Assembly (NCBI GenBank): GCA_029055875.1
Contig: JAIDCJ010000018.1
Span: 1 to 53,211, forward strand
Direction: 5' to 3'
Origin: Clostridia bacterium
GTDB taxonomy: Bacteria > Bacillota > Clostridia > Christensenellales > Borkfalkiaceae
DNA: 53,211 nt
This document shows positions 38,505 to 46,312 of this stretch, piece after piece. Under the pieces are notes generated by a model. That model was not told the DNA's origin and did not search any database. It saw only the letters and a list, made by a program, of their open reading frames with translations. Numbering within the stretch: the first letter of the stretch is position 1; the number at the start of each line of letters is the position of its first letter. A program made the translations under genes and the position numbers.

Positions 38505-39932
38505 ATGAAAAAGATTTCCAAATTATTTATTTCAATATTGACGGTTACCGTACTTGCACTTCCGATGCTTTGCACCGCTTGCGGCGGCAATGACGATTCG
38601 GACAAGAATGGGAAGGATCCTGTCGACTACGTTAGCTCGCTGACGCTTGATTTAACGAGCAACACCAAGAAGCAGGAGGTTACCGTTCGCAACTATATCG
38701 ACGGCGACACTACCCACTTCGACCCCGTAAAAAATTCTACATTGACGGGCTATAATGCGGCGGACTTTGCGGAGACGCAGGGCTATATTAAAGCGCGTTA
38801 TCTTGCAATCAACACCCCCGAATCTACGGGCAAAATTGAGCCGTGGGGCAAAAAGGCTTCCAATTTCACGCGTAGCAAGCTGGAAAATGCGCAGTCTATC
38901 ATTGTGGAGTCCGATGACGATAAGTGGAATATCGACTCGACGGGTGAAAGATACACGCTTTGGATTTGGTATCAACCGAAGGGCGAAACCGAAACCGCTT
39001 ACAGAAATCTGAACGTTGAAATTCTTCAGGAAGGGCTTGCGCTTCCCTCGTCGGTGGTAAACAACCGTTATGGCACGATTGCGTCGAACGCAGTGATGCA
39101 GGCAAACGATTTAGGACTGTACGTTCACTCTGACGGGAAGGATCCCGATTATCCATACGGTGCGGCAACTCCCGTAACCTTAAAGGAGCTTCGTTGCAAT
39201 ATTGCCGATTACGACGGTCAAAAAGTTAAGGTAGAGGGCGTTGTAACCTCCGAATACAGCAACAGCGTGTATATTGAAGATTACGATGATGAATTAGGGA
39301 TTTACTTCGGTATGGCTGTGTACTACGGCTTCCAGAGCGGTAAAATTCTCGACATATTATCGGTAGGGAACCGCGTAAGTGTTGTGGGGGTTGTATCCTA
39401 TTGGGAGTCCGGTGGTACTTATCAGATTTCGGGCGTTTCCTATGATGAATATACGCCTACGCTTGCAAGCAATACTACAATCGCACCCGGCACCGTACCT
39501 GGTGCATACGAACCTGCATTCGCGGAAACCAGTGCAACGGATATCATGAAGGGTACGATTTCCTACACCGTTGAAAAGGACGTGGAAAACGAAGACGGCG
39601 AAATTGAAACCGTAATCGAAACGAAAACGCTTGCTTACGGCGAAGCGATTATGAGCACGACGGTTACCGTAAAAGAGTTGACGGTCACGGACATTTATAC
39701 CACGAAAGCGGGTAACAGTAAAGGTGCAATGTCTATTACCTGTAAAGCGGCTGACGGCACTCAAATCATCGTTCGTACGGAGGTCTTAAAGGATAGTAGC
39801 GGAAACGTGATTACGGAAGACGAATACCCGATTAACTCGAAGATTACCGTAAAGGGGCTTATAGACAAATACGAGGGCAGCTATCAAGTAAAGGTTTACC
39901 GTGCTGACTTCATAGAGAAGGTTCTCGGCTGA
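38505..39932 (+). CDS. Lipoprotein with thermonuclease (SNase-like) domain and OB-fold domains
   Basis: The product is 475 residues. It has a lipoprotein signal with Cys ~26 in 'LCTACGG'. The SNase-like domain (~55-215) has 'YIDGDT', 'ARYLAINTPEST', 'GKKASNFTRSKLENAQSI' and 'STGERYTLWIW'; the equivalent of the first Asp in DTPE is Asn (NTPE), a change also met in other family members. An OB-fold region follows (~220-330: 'KVKVEGVVTSEYSNSVYIED') and another (~345-475: 'SKITVKGLIDKYEGSYQV'). This recalls B. subtilis YhcR, a surface nuclease. It is likely to act on nucleic acid at the cell surface. The 2-base gap to the binding-protein gene shows cotranscription with the importer. Confidence 0.85.
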   Translation: MKKISKLFISILTVTVLALPMLCTACGGNDDSDKNGKDPVDYVSSLTLDLTSNTKKQEVTVRNYIDGDTTHFDPVKNSTLTGYNAADFAETQGYIKARYLAINTPESTGKIEPWGKKASNFTRSKLENAQSIIVESDDDKWNIDSTGERYTLWIWYQPKGETETAYRNLNVEILQEGLALPSSVVNNRYGTIASNAVMQANDLGLYVHSDGKDPDYPYGAATPVTLKELRCNIADYDGQKVKVEGVVTSEYSNSVYIEDYDDELGIYFGMAVYYGFQSGKILDILSVGNRVSVVGVVSYWESGGTYQISGVSYDEYTPTLASNTTIAPGTVPGAYEPAFAETSATDIMKGTISYTVEKDVENEDGEIETVIETKTLAYGEAIMSTTVTVKELTVTDIYTTKAGNSKGAMSITCKAADGTQIIVRTEVLKDSSGNVITEDEYPINSKITVKGLIDKYEGSYQVKVYRADFIEKVLG

Positions 39933-39948
39933 GAATCAACTAATTAAG

Positions 39949-39966
39949 GTTTTATTTTAATAAAAC
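39949..39966. other. Small A/T inverted repeat before the OB-fold lipoprotein
   Basis: GTTTTATT (39949-39956) and AATAAAAC (39959-39966) flank TT in the 63-base gap. It has no proper T tail; it could be an mRNA processing or stability element or simply A/T-rich sequence. Confidence 0.3.
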
Positions 39967-39995
39967 ATAAAAAATATTTTTTAAAGGAGAAGCGA

Positions 39996-42287
39996 ATGAA
40001 AAAAATTCTCACAGCAGCTCTTGCAGTCGCAATGGGCGCAACCTTCGTCGGTGCTTTAGCAGCGTGCGGTGGCAGCAGCGATGCCAAGACGGCGGAAAAG
40101 GCAATTGGTGATATCCGTACTTTGTACGCTACCGAGCTTTCCGAAACGCGTACCGATTACCAGGTTACGGGACAGGTGAAAGTAGACGGCAAGTTCTACG
40201 CTGTCGATTGGTCGGTAAGCGCAGCGGAGGGCAGCACGATTGAAAACTTCGGTAGCTACGTATCCGTTGGCACGATGGACGAAAGCTCGAAGCAGGTTAC
40301 CATTAGCGTTTCGCAGGCAGAAGTTGTAATCGACTACACGCTTACGGCTTCCGTTACGGTTGGTAAGTCTACCAAGACGATTGCCTTCACGTGTAAGGTT
40401 CCCGCGAAAGCAGCAGCTCACGCAGGTACGGCGGAAGATCCTTATCTTCCTTCTAATGTTCTTGACGTTGCGAAAGACGTTCCCGTAAGAACTTTCTATG
40501 GTGATGAGAATGACCCCACACGCGTTTGGGTTGAGGGTTACATCGTTGACACGGGTAAAGATTACAGCACGTACGTAAGCTTCGTTTACATTGTAGACGA
40601 GTATGCTGCGGATAAGGACAAGAACAGCTCGGATGCGCTTATGATTGCGAGCATCAGCTACGAAGCAAATTCGCTTGTTACGCAGTTCTCCGATCTTGCA
40701 AAGGGCGATAAAATCAAGGTCAGCGGTTTCATTCAGAATTACCTTAAATCGGGTGAAACGGATGAGTCCAAGGCTGAGATTGAAATTTCGCGTTGGAAGA
40801 ATCCTACTACCAACCAATACTCAAACGTTGAAGTTATTTCGTTAGAGAAGCCCGCTGATACGAGAACGGATGCGGAAAAAGTAGAAAGCGCACTTTCTAA
40901 TACGAACGTTTTCGCTAAGAAATATACCGAACAGGATGCTATAACGCTTCCCGCGTCGAAAGAAGAAGGTGTAACCTTCACTTGGACGAGCAGCAATACT
41001 GAGCTCGTTACGGTTGAGGGTTCTGAGTTGAAGATTAACAGCATTCCTGCTCAGGAAACTGAAGTAACCATTACCGTTACCGCAAAGCTTGGCAGCGTAG
41101 AAACGCCCAAGGAATACAAAATTAAATTGGGTGCGCTCAACGTTACGGCTGCGGGTACGGCGGCAGATCCCTTCACGGTGGAAGAGGTTCTTGAAATTTG
41201 CAATACCCTTGCAAGCGGCAAGAACTATCAGAAAGACGGCAAGGATGCACAGATTTTCGTGAAAGGCTACGTAACCGAAAAGGGTGAAATTAACGGCACG
41301 TACGGCTTGAAGAATGTGTATATTGGTACTGAAAATGACGCGAATGCAAAAGCAATTCTCGTTTACAACATCAACTGGGACGGAGCATTACCGAAGCCGG
41401 ATCCTATTCCTTCAGAGAGCCCTCTTGCAGCAGGCGATTATGTAATCGTTCGTGGTTATATTAAAAACTACGGCGGCACGTACGAAATTGCGCAGTCCGG
41501 CGATTACCCCGTGATTACCGCAATTACCAAGGCAAACGATACGACTTCGGACGCTGAGCGCGTAACGGCTGCTCTTACGGCAATTCCTGCAACGCTTGAC
41601 GAAATTACGAAGAAGGGCACTACGACTCTTGCCACAACCACTGACGCTAAATTAGCTATTAAATGGGAGCTTACGGACGGTGCCGATGTAGCAACTCTTA
41701 CGGGCAACAAGCTTAGCGTTGCGGCTCTTCCCACGGAAGACAAAACCGTTACCCTCAAAGTTACGGTAACCTGCGGAACGGAAAGTCAGGACAAAACCGT
41801 TACGGTTCTCGTGAAAGCGGATGACAATAACCCCGCAACAGGCTGGAATAAGGTTACGAGTGCTTCCAACCTTCAAGATGGCGCTACGATTCTTCTTACC
41901 TATGGTAATTGGGCGATGGGTGAGGTAGCCAACAATGGCAATTTCATGACCGCAATAAAAGATGGTTTTGATGGAACAGATATCACAGATTCGGTTTTGA
42001 CAATTACTTTGGAGGCTGCGAGCGAAGGGAAATTCTATCTCAAAGTTGGCGATAAGTATCTTTCTGCACCCACAGCAGCTAGCAACTATGTGCACTTAAA
42101 AGATAAACAAACCGACGGTACGAGTGAATGGACTATAACCATCAATGATGATGAAACTGCCACTATTACTCCTACAAAACAATCAAGCAACAACAGAGTG
42201 TTGCAGTTCAATGCAAATTCTGGTCAAGAGCGTTTTGCTTGCTATACTGCATCGCAGAAGAATATCACGATTTATATCTATTCCTAA
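39996..42287 (+). CDS. Large lipoprotein with alternating Ig-like and OB-fold domains
   Basis: The product is 763 residues. The lipoprotein signal has its Cys at 24 ('ALAACGG'). Three Ig-like modules (~30-140, ~290-385, ~510-605; the second with 'FTWTSSNTELVTVEG') alternate with two OB-fold modules (~150-285: 'VWVEGYIVDTG'; ~390-505: 'IFVKGYVTEKGEINGTYGLK'). A C-terminal beta-rich domain (~615-763) has 'NWAMGEVANNGNF', 'DKYLSAP' and a 'RVLQFNANSGQERFACY' motif seen in other secreted proteins with nuclease domains. AAAGGAG precedes the start. No catalytic motif is seen, so it may bind nucleic acid or polysaccharide. Last gene of the transporter operon. Confidence 0.8.
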   Translation: MKKILTAALAVAMGATFVGALAACGGSSDAKTAEKAIGDIRTLYATELSETRTDYQVTGQVKVDGKFYAVDWSVSAAEGSTIENFGSYVSVGTMDESSKQVTISVSQAEVVIDYTLTASVTVGKSTKTIAFTCKVPAKAAAHAGTAEDPYLPSNVLDVAKDVPVRTFYGDENDPTRVWVEGYIVDTGKDYSTYVSFVYIVDEYAADKDKNSSDALMIASISYEANSLVTQFSDLAKGDKIKVSGFIQNYLKSGETDESKAEIEISRWKNPTTNQYSNVEVISLEKPADTRTDAEKVESALSNTNVFAKKYTEQDAITLPASKEEGVTFTWTSSNTELVTVEGSELKINSIPAQETEVTITVTAKLGSVETPKEYKIKLGALNVTAAGTAADPFTVEEVLEICNTLASGKNYQKDGKDAQIFVKGYVTEKGEINGTYGLKNVYIGTENDANAKAILVYNINWDGALPKPDPIPSESPLAAGDYVIVRGYIKNYGGTYEIAQSGDYPVITAITKANDTTSDAERVTAALTAIPATLDEITKKGTTTLATTTDAKLAIKWELTDGADVATLTGNKLSVAALPTEDKTVTLKVTVTCGTESQDKTVTVLVKADDNNPATGWNKVTSASNLQDGATILLTYGNWAMGEVANNGNFMTAIKDGFDGTDITDSVLTITLEAASEGKFYLKVGDKYLSAPTAASNYVHLKDKQTDGTSEWTITINDDETATITPTKQSSNNRVLQFNANSGQERFACYTASQKNITIYIYS

Positions 42288-42323
42288 ACTTAATGTAGTT
42301 TAAGAATTGTATTCTTTCAAATC

Positions 42324-42360
42324 AAAAAACAACCTTTCCGAAAGGAAAGGCTGTTTTTTT
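42324..42360. terminator. Bidirectional terminator between converging operons
   Basis: CCTTTCC (42333-42339) and GGAAAGG (42344-42350) with a GAAA loop are extended by AAAACA/TGTTTT; T runs lie on both strands. It ends the transporter operon (+) and the surE operon (-). Confidence 0.85.
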
Positions 42361-42371
42361 ATATGCTTTTT

Positions 42372-43094
42372 TTAGCCTACTTTTTTGGTTATCATATCGT
42401 GTGCGGAATAGTTGGTGAAATCAACGTGGATGGGGGTGATGGAAATATGTCCCGTCATGGTTGCATCGGTATCTATTTCCAAATTGCGTGTGCCCCTATA
42501 AAGGGTAATGAGGCGCGGCATTACCATATCGTTTTCGAGGAAGTCAAAATCGTCGCTGTAAATTGCCTTGCCGATTTTCGTGATTAAAATTTCGTCGCCT
42601 TGTTCGGGGAAATTCACGTTTAGAATTTCCGTCAGCTCCAACATTTTACGTTTTTGAATTTCATCCCAAACCTTGTCGAGGTTTTTTATTGCATTGTCAA
42701 ACGAAGTAAAGCTGGCAGAAATCGCAATCGCCTTTATTCCGTTTTTCGCCGCCTCGAAGCAGGCGCCAACCGTGCCCGAATAGTGAATATCTTCGCCGAG
42801 GTTGTGTCCGCAGTTGATTCCCGAAAGCACGAGATCAAACTTCTTCTTCATTCCAAGCGTTGCAATGCGCACGCAGTCGGCAGGGGTGGAGTCCACGCTG
42901 TACGCTTCCACACCCTCGAAAATATCGAGTTTTTTCACTTCGTATGCGTCGTGTATTTCAATCGAGAGGCTTTTCCCGCTCTGCTGTGTCTTGGGCGCAA
43001 ACACGCTTACTTCGCCCTTGGTTTTAGCCCAATTTACGAGGTGTCTGATTCCCTCGGCGTTTATTCCGTCGTCGTTTACAATTAATATCTTCAT
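42372..43094 (-). CDS. surE: 5'/3'-nucleotidase SurE
   Basis: The product is 240 residues. The N-terminal metal site 'MKILIVNDDGINAEGI' (Asp pair), the Ser/Gly loop 'KTQQSGKSLSI', 'VLSGINCGHNLGEDIHYSGTVGA' and the 'NVNFPEQGD' region are diagnostic. It dephosphorylates nucleoside 5'- and 3'-monophosphates in the cytoplasm. Its start overlaps the stop of the upstream DHH gene by 4 bases, making a nucleotide-trimming operon. Confidence 0.95.
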   Translation of the reverse strand: MKILIVNDDGINAEGIRHLVNWAKTKGEVSVFAPKTQQSGKSLSIEIHDAYEVKKLDIFEGVEAYSVDSTPADCVRIATLGMKKKFDLVLSGINCGHNLGEDIHYSGTVGACFEAAKNGIKAIAISASFTSFDNAIKNLDKVWDEIQKRKMLELTEILNVNFPEQGDEILITKIGKAIYSDDFDFLENDMVMPRLITLYRGTRNLEIDTDATMTGHISITPIHVDFTNYSAHDMITKKVG

Positions 43095-44083
43095 AGTTTT
43101 TCCCCGTATTTTTTCTTAAACTCGTCGAGAAGGGTATCGGCATCTTGAATGAGCGATTGCATTTCTTCTTTGGAATAAACCGTTGCACCTGCGGATGTCT
43201 TATGCCCGCCGCCGTGATATTTGTTGGCAAGCTCGTTTACGCTTAAAAACCGCGAACGCAGTCTTACGCGAATTTGGTTCTTTTCCTTATTGTCGATAAA
43301 CGCAATCCATATAAGACTGCCGCGAATGCCTTTCAGCTCGCTTACAACTTCGCTTGCCGCCTCTAACGTGAGATGGAATTTTTCCTGTGCCGCCTCGTCC
43401 ATATATACGTACGCAACGCCGCTTGGCGTAATTTTAATATGGTCGTAAACGTAAGATTTCAGCTTTAACGTTTCAAACTCGTCCGTATAGAGGTGGGAGA
43501 ACAACGTCTGCGTATCGATATTCAAATCGAGAAGGGCACCCGCAAGCCGCATGGTATCGCCCGTTACGCCCTCGTAGCGGAATCTGCCGCTATCCGTCAC
43601 CATGCCGCAGTAAATGCACAAAGCCGCCTCGGTGGTAATGTTTAAGCGATCCTTAAAGGTCACGTAAAAGTCGGCTATCATTTCGCACGCAGAGGAGCGG
43701 AAGTCTTCCACCCAGCTGATATCGCCGTAGGGCTTGTCGTCGATATGGTGGTCGATTTTGATAATCTCTTTCGCCTTTTTATAGTTGCGGTTGGAAATGC
43801 GCTCTTCCACGCCCGTATCGATGACTACGAGAAGGGCACCGTCGTAAACCTTATCGACTTCGTCCTCGCGGAGCGTATCCTCGCCGCCCAAAAATGCCAC
43901 GTGGTCGGAATAGTCGTCATTCAGAAGGTAGACTTGCTTTTCGGGATAGGTGGCGCGTAAGATACCAACAAAGCCCTTGGTTGAGCCAACCGCGTCGCCG
44001 TCGGGGCGAACGTGGCGCGATACGATTATTTTTTGGTAGCTCTCTATTTTATTGAGAATTTGTTTCTTAATTTCTTCGTTCAT
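43091..44083 (-). CDS. DHH/DHHA1 phosphoesterase, NrnA-like (copy 1)
   Basis: The product is 330 residues. 'SRHVRPDGDAVGSTKG' (motif I), 'VVIDTGVEERIS' (II), 'KIDHHIDDKPYGD' (DHH, III) and the C-terminal DHHA1 'YHGGGHKTSAGATV' are present. NrnA-type enzymes degrade short oligoribonucleotides and pAp. A neighbouring gene encodes a diverged paralogue, so the two may divide substrates (for example nanoRNA, pAp or cyclic dinucleotide products such as pGpG or pApA). Coupled to surE by ATGA. Confidence 0.92.
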   Translation of the reverse strand: MNEEIKKQILNKIESYQKIIVSRHVRPDGDAVGSTKGFVGILRATYPEKQVYLLNDDYSDHVAFLGGEDTLREDEVDKVYDGALLVVIDTGVEERISNRNYKKAKEIIKIDHHIDDKPYGDISWVEDFRSSACEMIADFYVTFKDRLNITTEAALCIYCGMVTDSGRFRYEGVTGDTMRLAGALLDLNIDTQTLFSHLYTDEFETLKLKSYVYDHIKITPSGVAYVYMDEAAQEKFHLTLEAASEVVSELKGIRGSLIWIAFIDNKEKNQIRVRLRSRFLSVNELANKYHGGGHKTSAGATVYSKEEMQSLIQDADTLLDEFKKKYGEKL

Positions 44084-44094
44084 AATTTCCCTGT

Positions 44095-45033
44095 TTATAC
44101 TTCCGTTCCTGCAAGATCGTCCAAATCAGCAAGCAGCTTCATTGCGGTTGCCTTGTCGGGCACGGTGCAGCCGCTCGCTTTCTTATGCCCGCCGCCGCCG
44201 TATTTTACCGCTATGGGGTTAATGTTGTAGCGGTTCGAGCGGATCTCCGTATGTACGCCGTCGTCGCTCTCGGTAAAGTTCACCCATGCGTGTACGCCCT
44301 TAATATCCTTCATGAGCCCCACAAGCCCCGTAGAAACGATGGGGGCGGCGTCGCTGTTTGCGGGCAGATCCTCGCGTGCGGTGTAAATATACGCAACGTT
44401 ATTGGGCGTAAATTTGATTTTGTGCATATTGTCAGCTTTTTCAAGGATCTCGGAAAAATCTTCGGCATAGAGATTGTAGTACAGCGTATTCGTATCAATG
44501 GGTTGCGACATAAGGAACGCCGCAAGCTCGAACGTTCTCGCTGAGGTGGAGTCGAAAACAAATCTTCCGCTATCCGTCACCATGCCCGTATAGAGCGCGG
44601 TTGCGGATACAGGGCTGAGCTTCAGTCCGCATTCTTTGGCAAACAATGCAACCATGCCGCACGCACTCTCGAAAGAGCTGTCCACGATATCGACGTCGGC
44701 AATATCCTCGCAGTAGAGGTGGTGGTCAATGCGCAGCGTCTTTGCGGCGGTCTTGTAGCGCTCGTCACATATGAGGCGCGAAGAGCCGCAGTCCAGAATT
44801 ACCGCAAGCGCGTTTGAATAGTACTCGTCGGGAATTTCGTCCATAACGCCGTTCATAAAGGGCAGACGCGTCGCTTCGTCGCCGATAACGTAAACTTCTT
44901 TGCCCTTGAAATTGTCTTTTATAATTGCCGCAAGTCCGAGCTGACTACCCAGCGCATCGCCGTCCGGATGGGTATGGCGGTGAATAATAATTCTCTTGTA
45001 TTCTTTAATGAGAGATAGTGCTTGTTCAAACAT
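44095..45033 (-). CDS. DHH/DHHA1 phosphoesterase, NrnA-like (copy 2)
   Basis: Start placed at ATG 45033 (minus strand) because AGGAGG lies at 45044-45039; an ATG at 45060 is upstream of that. The product is 312 residues. Motifs are 'HRHTHPDGDALGSQLG', 'VILDCGSSRLI', 'RIDHHLYCEDIADVD' and 'YGGGGHKKASGCTV'. It is a paralogue of the next gene downstream, with clear divergence. First gene of the surE operon, with its own divergent promoter. Confidence 0.92.
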   Translation of the reverse strand: MFEQALSLIKEYKRIIIHRHTHPDGDALGSQLGLAAIIKDNFKGKEVYVIGDEATRLPFMNGVMDEIPDEYYSNALAVILDCGSSRLICDERYKTAAKTLRIDHHLYCEDIADVDIVDSSFESACGMVALFAKECGLKLSPVSATALYTGMVTDSGRFVFDSTSARTFELAAFLMSQPIDTNTLYYNLYAEDFSEILEKADNMHKIKFTPNNVAYIYTAREDLPANSDAAPIVSTGLVGLMKDIKGVHAWVNFTESDDGVHTEIRSNRYNINPIAVKYGGGGHKKASGCTVPDKATAMKLLADLDDLAGTEV

Positions 45034-45069
45034 ATTTTCCTCCTGTTTCGTATCAATCAATAGTAGATT

Positions 45070-45098
45070 ATTATATCATGGCTTCCGTCATTTGTCAA
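45070..45098 (-). promoter_or_regulatory. Promoter of the DHH-DHH-surE operon
   Basis: On the minus strand TTGACA (45098-45093), 17-bp spacer, TATAAT (45075-45070). Its -35 lies in one arm of an inverted repeat (TTGTCAAGT 45092-45100 / ACTTGACAA 45114-45122) whose other arm holds the divergent -35. Confidence 0.8.
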
Positions 45099-45115
45099 GT
45101 CTTCGTTTTCGGCAC

Positions 45116-45144
45116 TTGACAAGTTGGGTAACTTATATTATAAT
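45116..45144 (+). promoter_or_regulatory. Divergent promoter of the HAD-Gmk fusion gene
   Basis: TTGACA (45116-45121), 17-bp spacer, TATAAT (45139-45144). The -35 is in the right arm of the inverted repeat shared with the opposite promoter. Confidence 0.85.
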
Positions 45145-45187
45145 GAAAAATGCTTGCCGAAGGTTGTACGGCGGAAAGGGGTACTAT

Positions 45188-46312
45188 ATGAGAAAATACA
45201 GAATACGCGTCGGGCTCGACGTAGACGATACGCTGTATGAATGTAATTCCTATGCGGTTTCTATCATTAACAAGCGTTATCCCGATGAGGAGCCTCTCAA
45301 GATAGAGGATATCAAGTATTGGGGCGACAGCGGCAGACACGCTGCAGATCGCATACAGCTGTATTCCGACCCCGAATTCGTGCGGACGCAACCCGTCACC
45401 GAAGGGGCTAAGGAGTTCGTGCAAAAGCTTTCGGAAATTGCCGACGTATTTTTCGTAACCGCTGTGCCTGCTTGCTGTATGAGCGCAAGGGCGGAACGGT
45501 TGATTCAGGACTTCCCCGAGATTCCCGCCAAAAATATCATTTTGGGAACGCGCAAGGATATTATTTCGCTCGATATCATGCTTGACGACGGCGCGCACAA
45601 TATTTCGAGTTCCCGCGCGGCATATCCCGTTTTGTTCCGCAAACCGTGGAATACCGGACTTTCGGGGCTTCTTTCCGTAAATAGTTACGATGACTTTTTG
45701 CATTTCTGCGAAATGGTGCGCAATTCCTTTACCGAAAAATTTCCCGTACTGAAAAACGGCGGCGTGCTCTGTTTGGTCGGGCCTTCCGGCTCGTCGAAAA
45801 CGGAAATTGCAAACGAACTGACGCAGAGAAAGGGCTTCATGAAACCGTTGACTTCCACAACTCGTCCCCGCCGTTCGGGCGAAAGCGAAGATGCGTATCG
45901 TTTTATCAGCGAGGAGCAGTTCATCCGCGAAATGAAAGCGGGTAATTACATTGAAACTACCGTATACAGCGGTTATCACTTCGGCACGTCTGAAAAGGAT
46001 ATTTCTCCTATTGTTGAAAGCGGGGGTGTTGCTGTTATTCCCATTGATATCTGCGGTGCCATTACGCTGAAAAATTTGTACCGTGAACGCGCTATGCTTG
46101 TGTTTACGCATAGAGAGCGCGCAGATGCGATTAAGAGTATTATCGGCAGGGATATCGATATTGACGATAAGACGCGGCGTATTATGTCGCTTGACTTCGA
46201 GTACCGCAACAGCGAAGTTTGCGACACGGCAATTGCCGTAGGGGATAACGTTTCGGAGGCTGTAGAAAAAATCGTAAGTTTAGTGGAGCAGCGGGGTACG
46301 TATGAATTATGA
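45188..46312 (+). CDS. Fusion of HAD-type 5'-nucleotidase and guanylate-kinase-like domain
   Basis: Start at ATG 45188 after GGAAAGGGG; longer in-frame ORF upstream overlaps the promoter and is rejected. The product is 374 residues. The N-terminal HAD domain (~1-180) has 'GLDVDDTLYE' (D11, D13), 'VFFVTAVPA' and 'DIMLDDGAHNI', similar to NT5C-type deoxyribonucleotidases. The C-terminal domain (~190-374) resembles guanylate kinase: P-loop 'GPSGSSKT' (198-205), 'TSTTRPRRSGESEDAYRFIS' and 'GNYIETTVYSGYHFGTS'. The pairing of a nucleotidase with a nucleotide kinase is unusual. It may tune a (d)NMP pool. Overlaps the next gene by 11 bases. Confidence 0.85.
   Translation: MRKYRIRVGLDVDDTLYECNSYAVSIINKRYPDEEPLKIEDIKYWGDSGRHAADRIQLYSDPEFVRTQPVTEGAKEFVQKLSEIADVFFVTAVPACCMSARAERLIQDFPEIPAKNIILGTRKDIISLDIMLDDGAHNISSSRAAYPVLFRKPWNTGLSGLLSVNSYDDFLHFCEMVRNSFTEKFPVLKNGGVLCLVGPSGSSKTEIANELTQRKGFMKPLTSTTRPRRSGESEDAYRFISEEQFIREMKAGNYIETTVYSGYHFGTSEKDISPIVESGGVAVIPIDICGAITLKNLYRERAMLVFTHRERADAIKSIIGRDIDIDDKTRRIMSLDFEYRNSEVCDTAIAVGDNVSEAVEKIVSLVEQRGTYEL

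Noticed and set aside
44996-45187. Longer N-terminus for the HAD-Gmk protein
   Set aside because: It would cover the divergent promoters and reads as non-protein sequence; a ribosome binding site marks ATG 45188.
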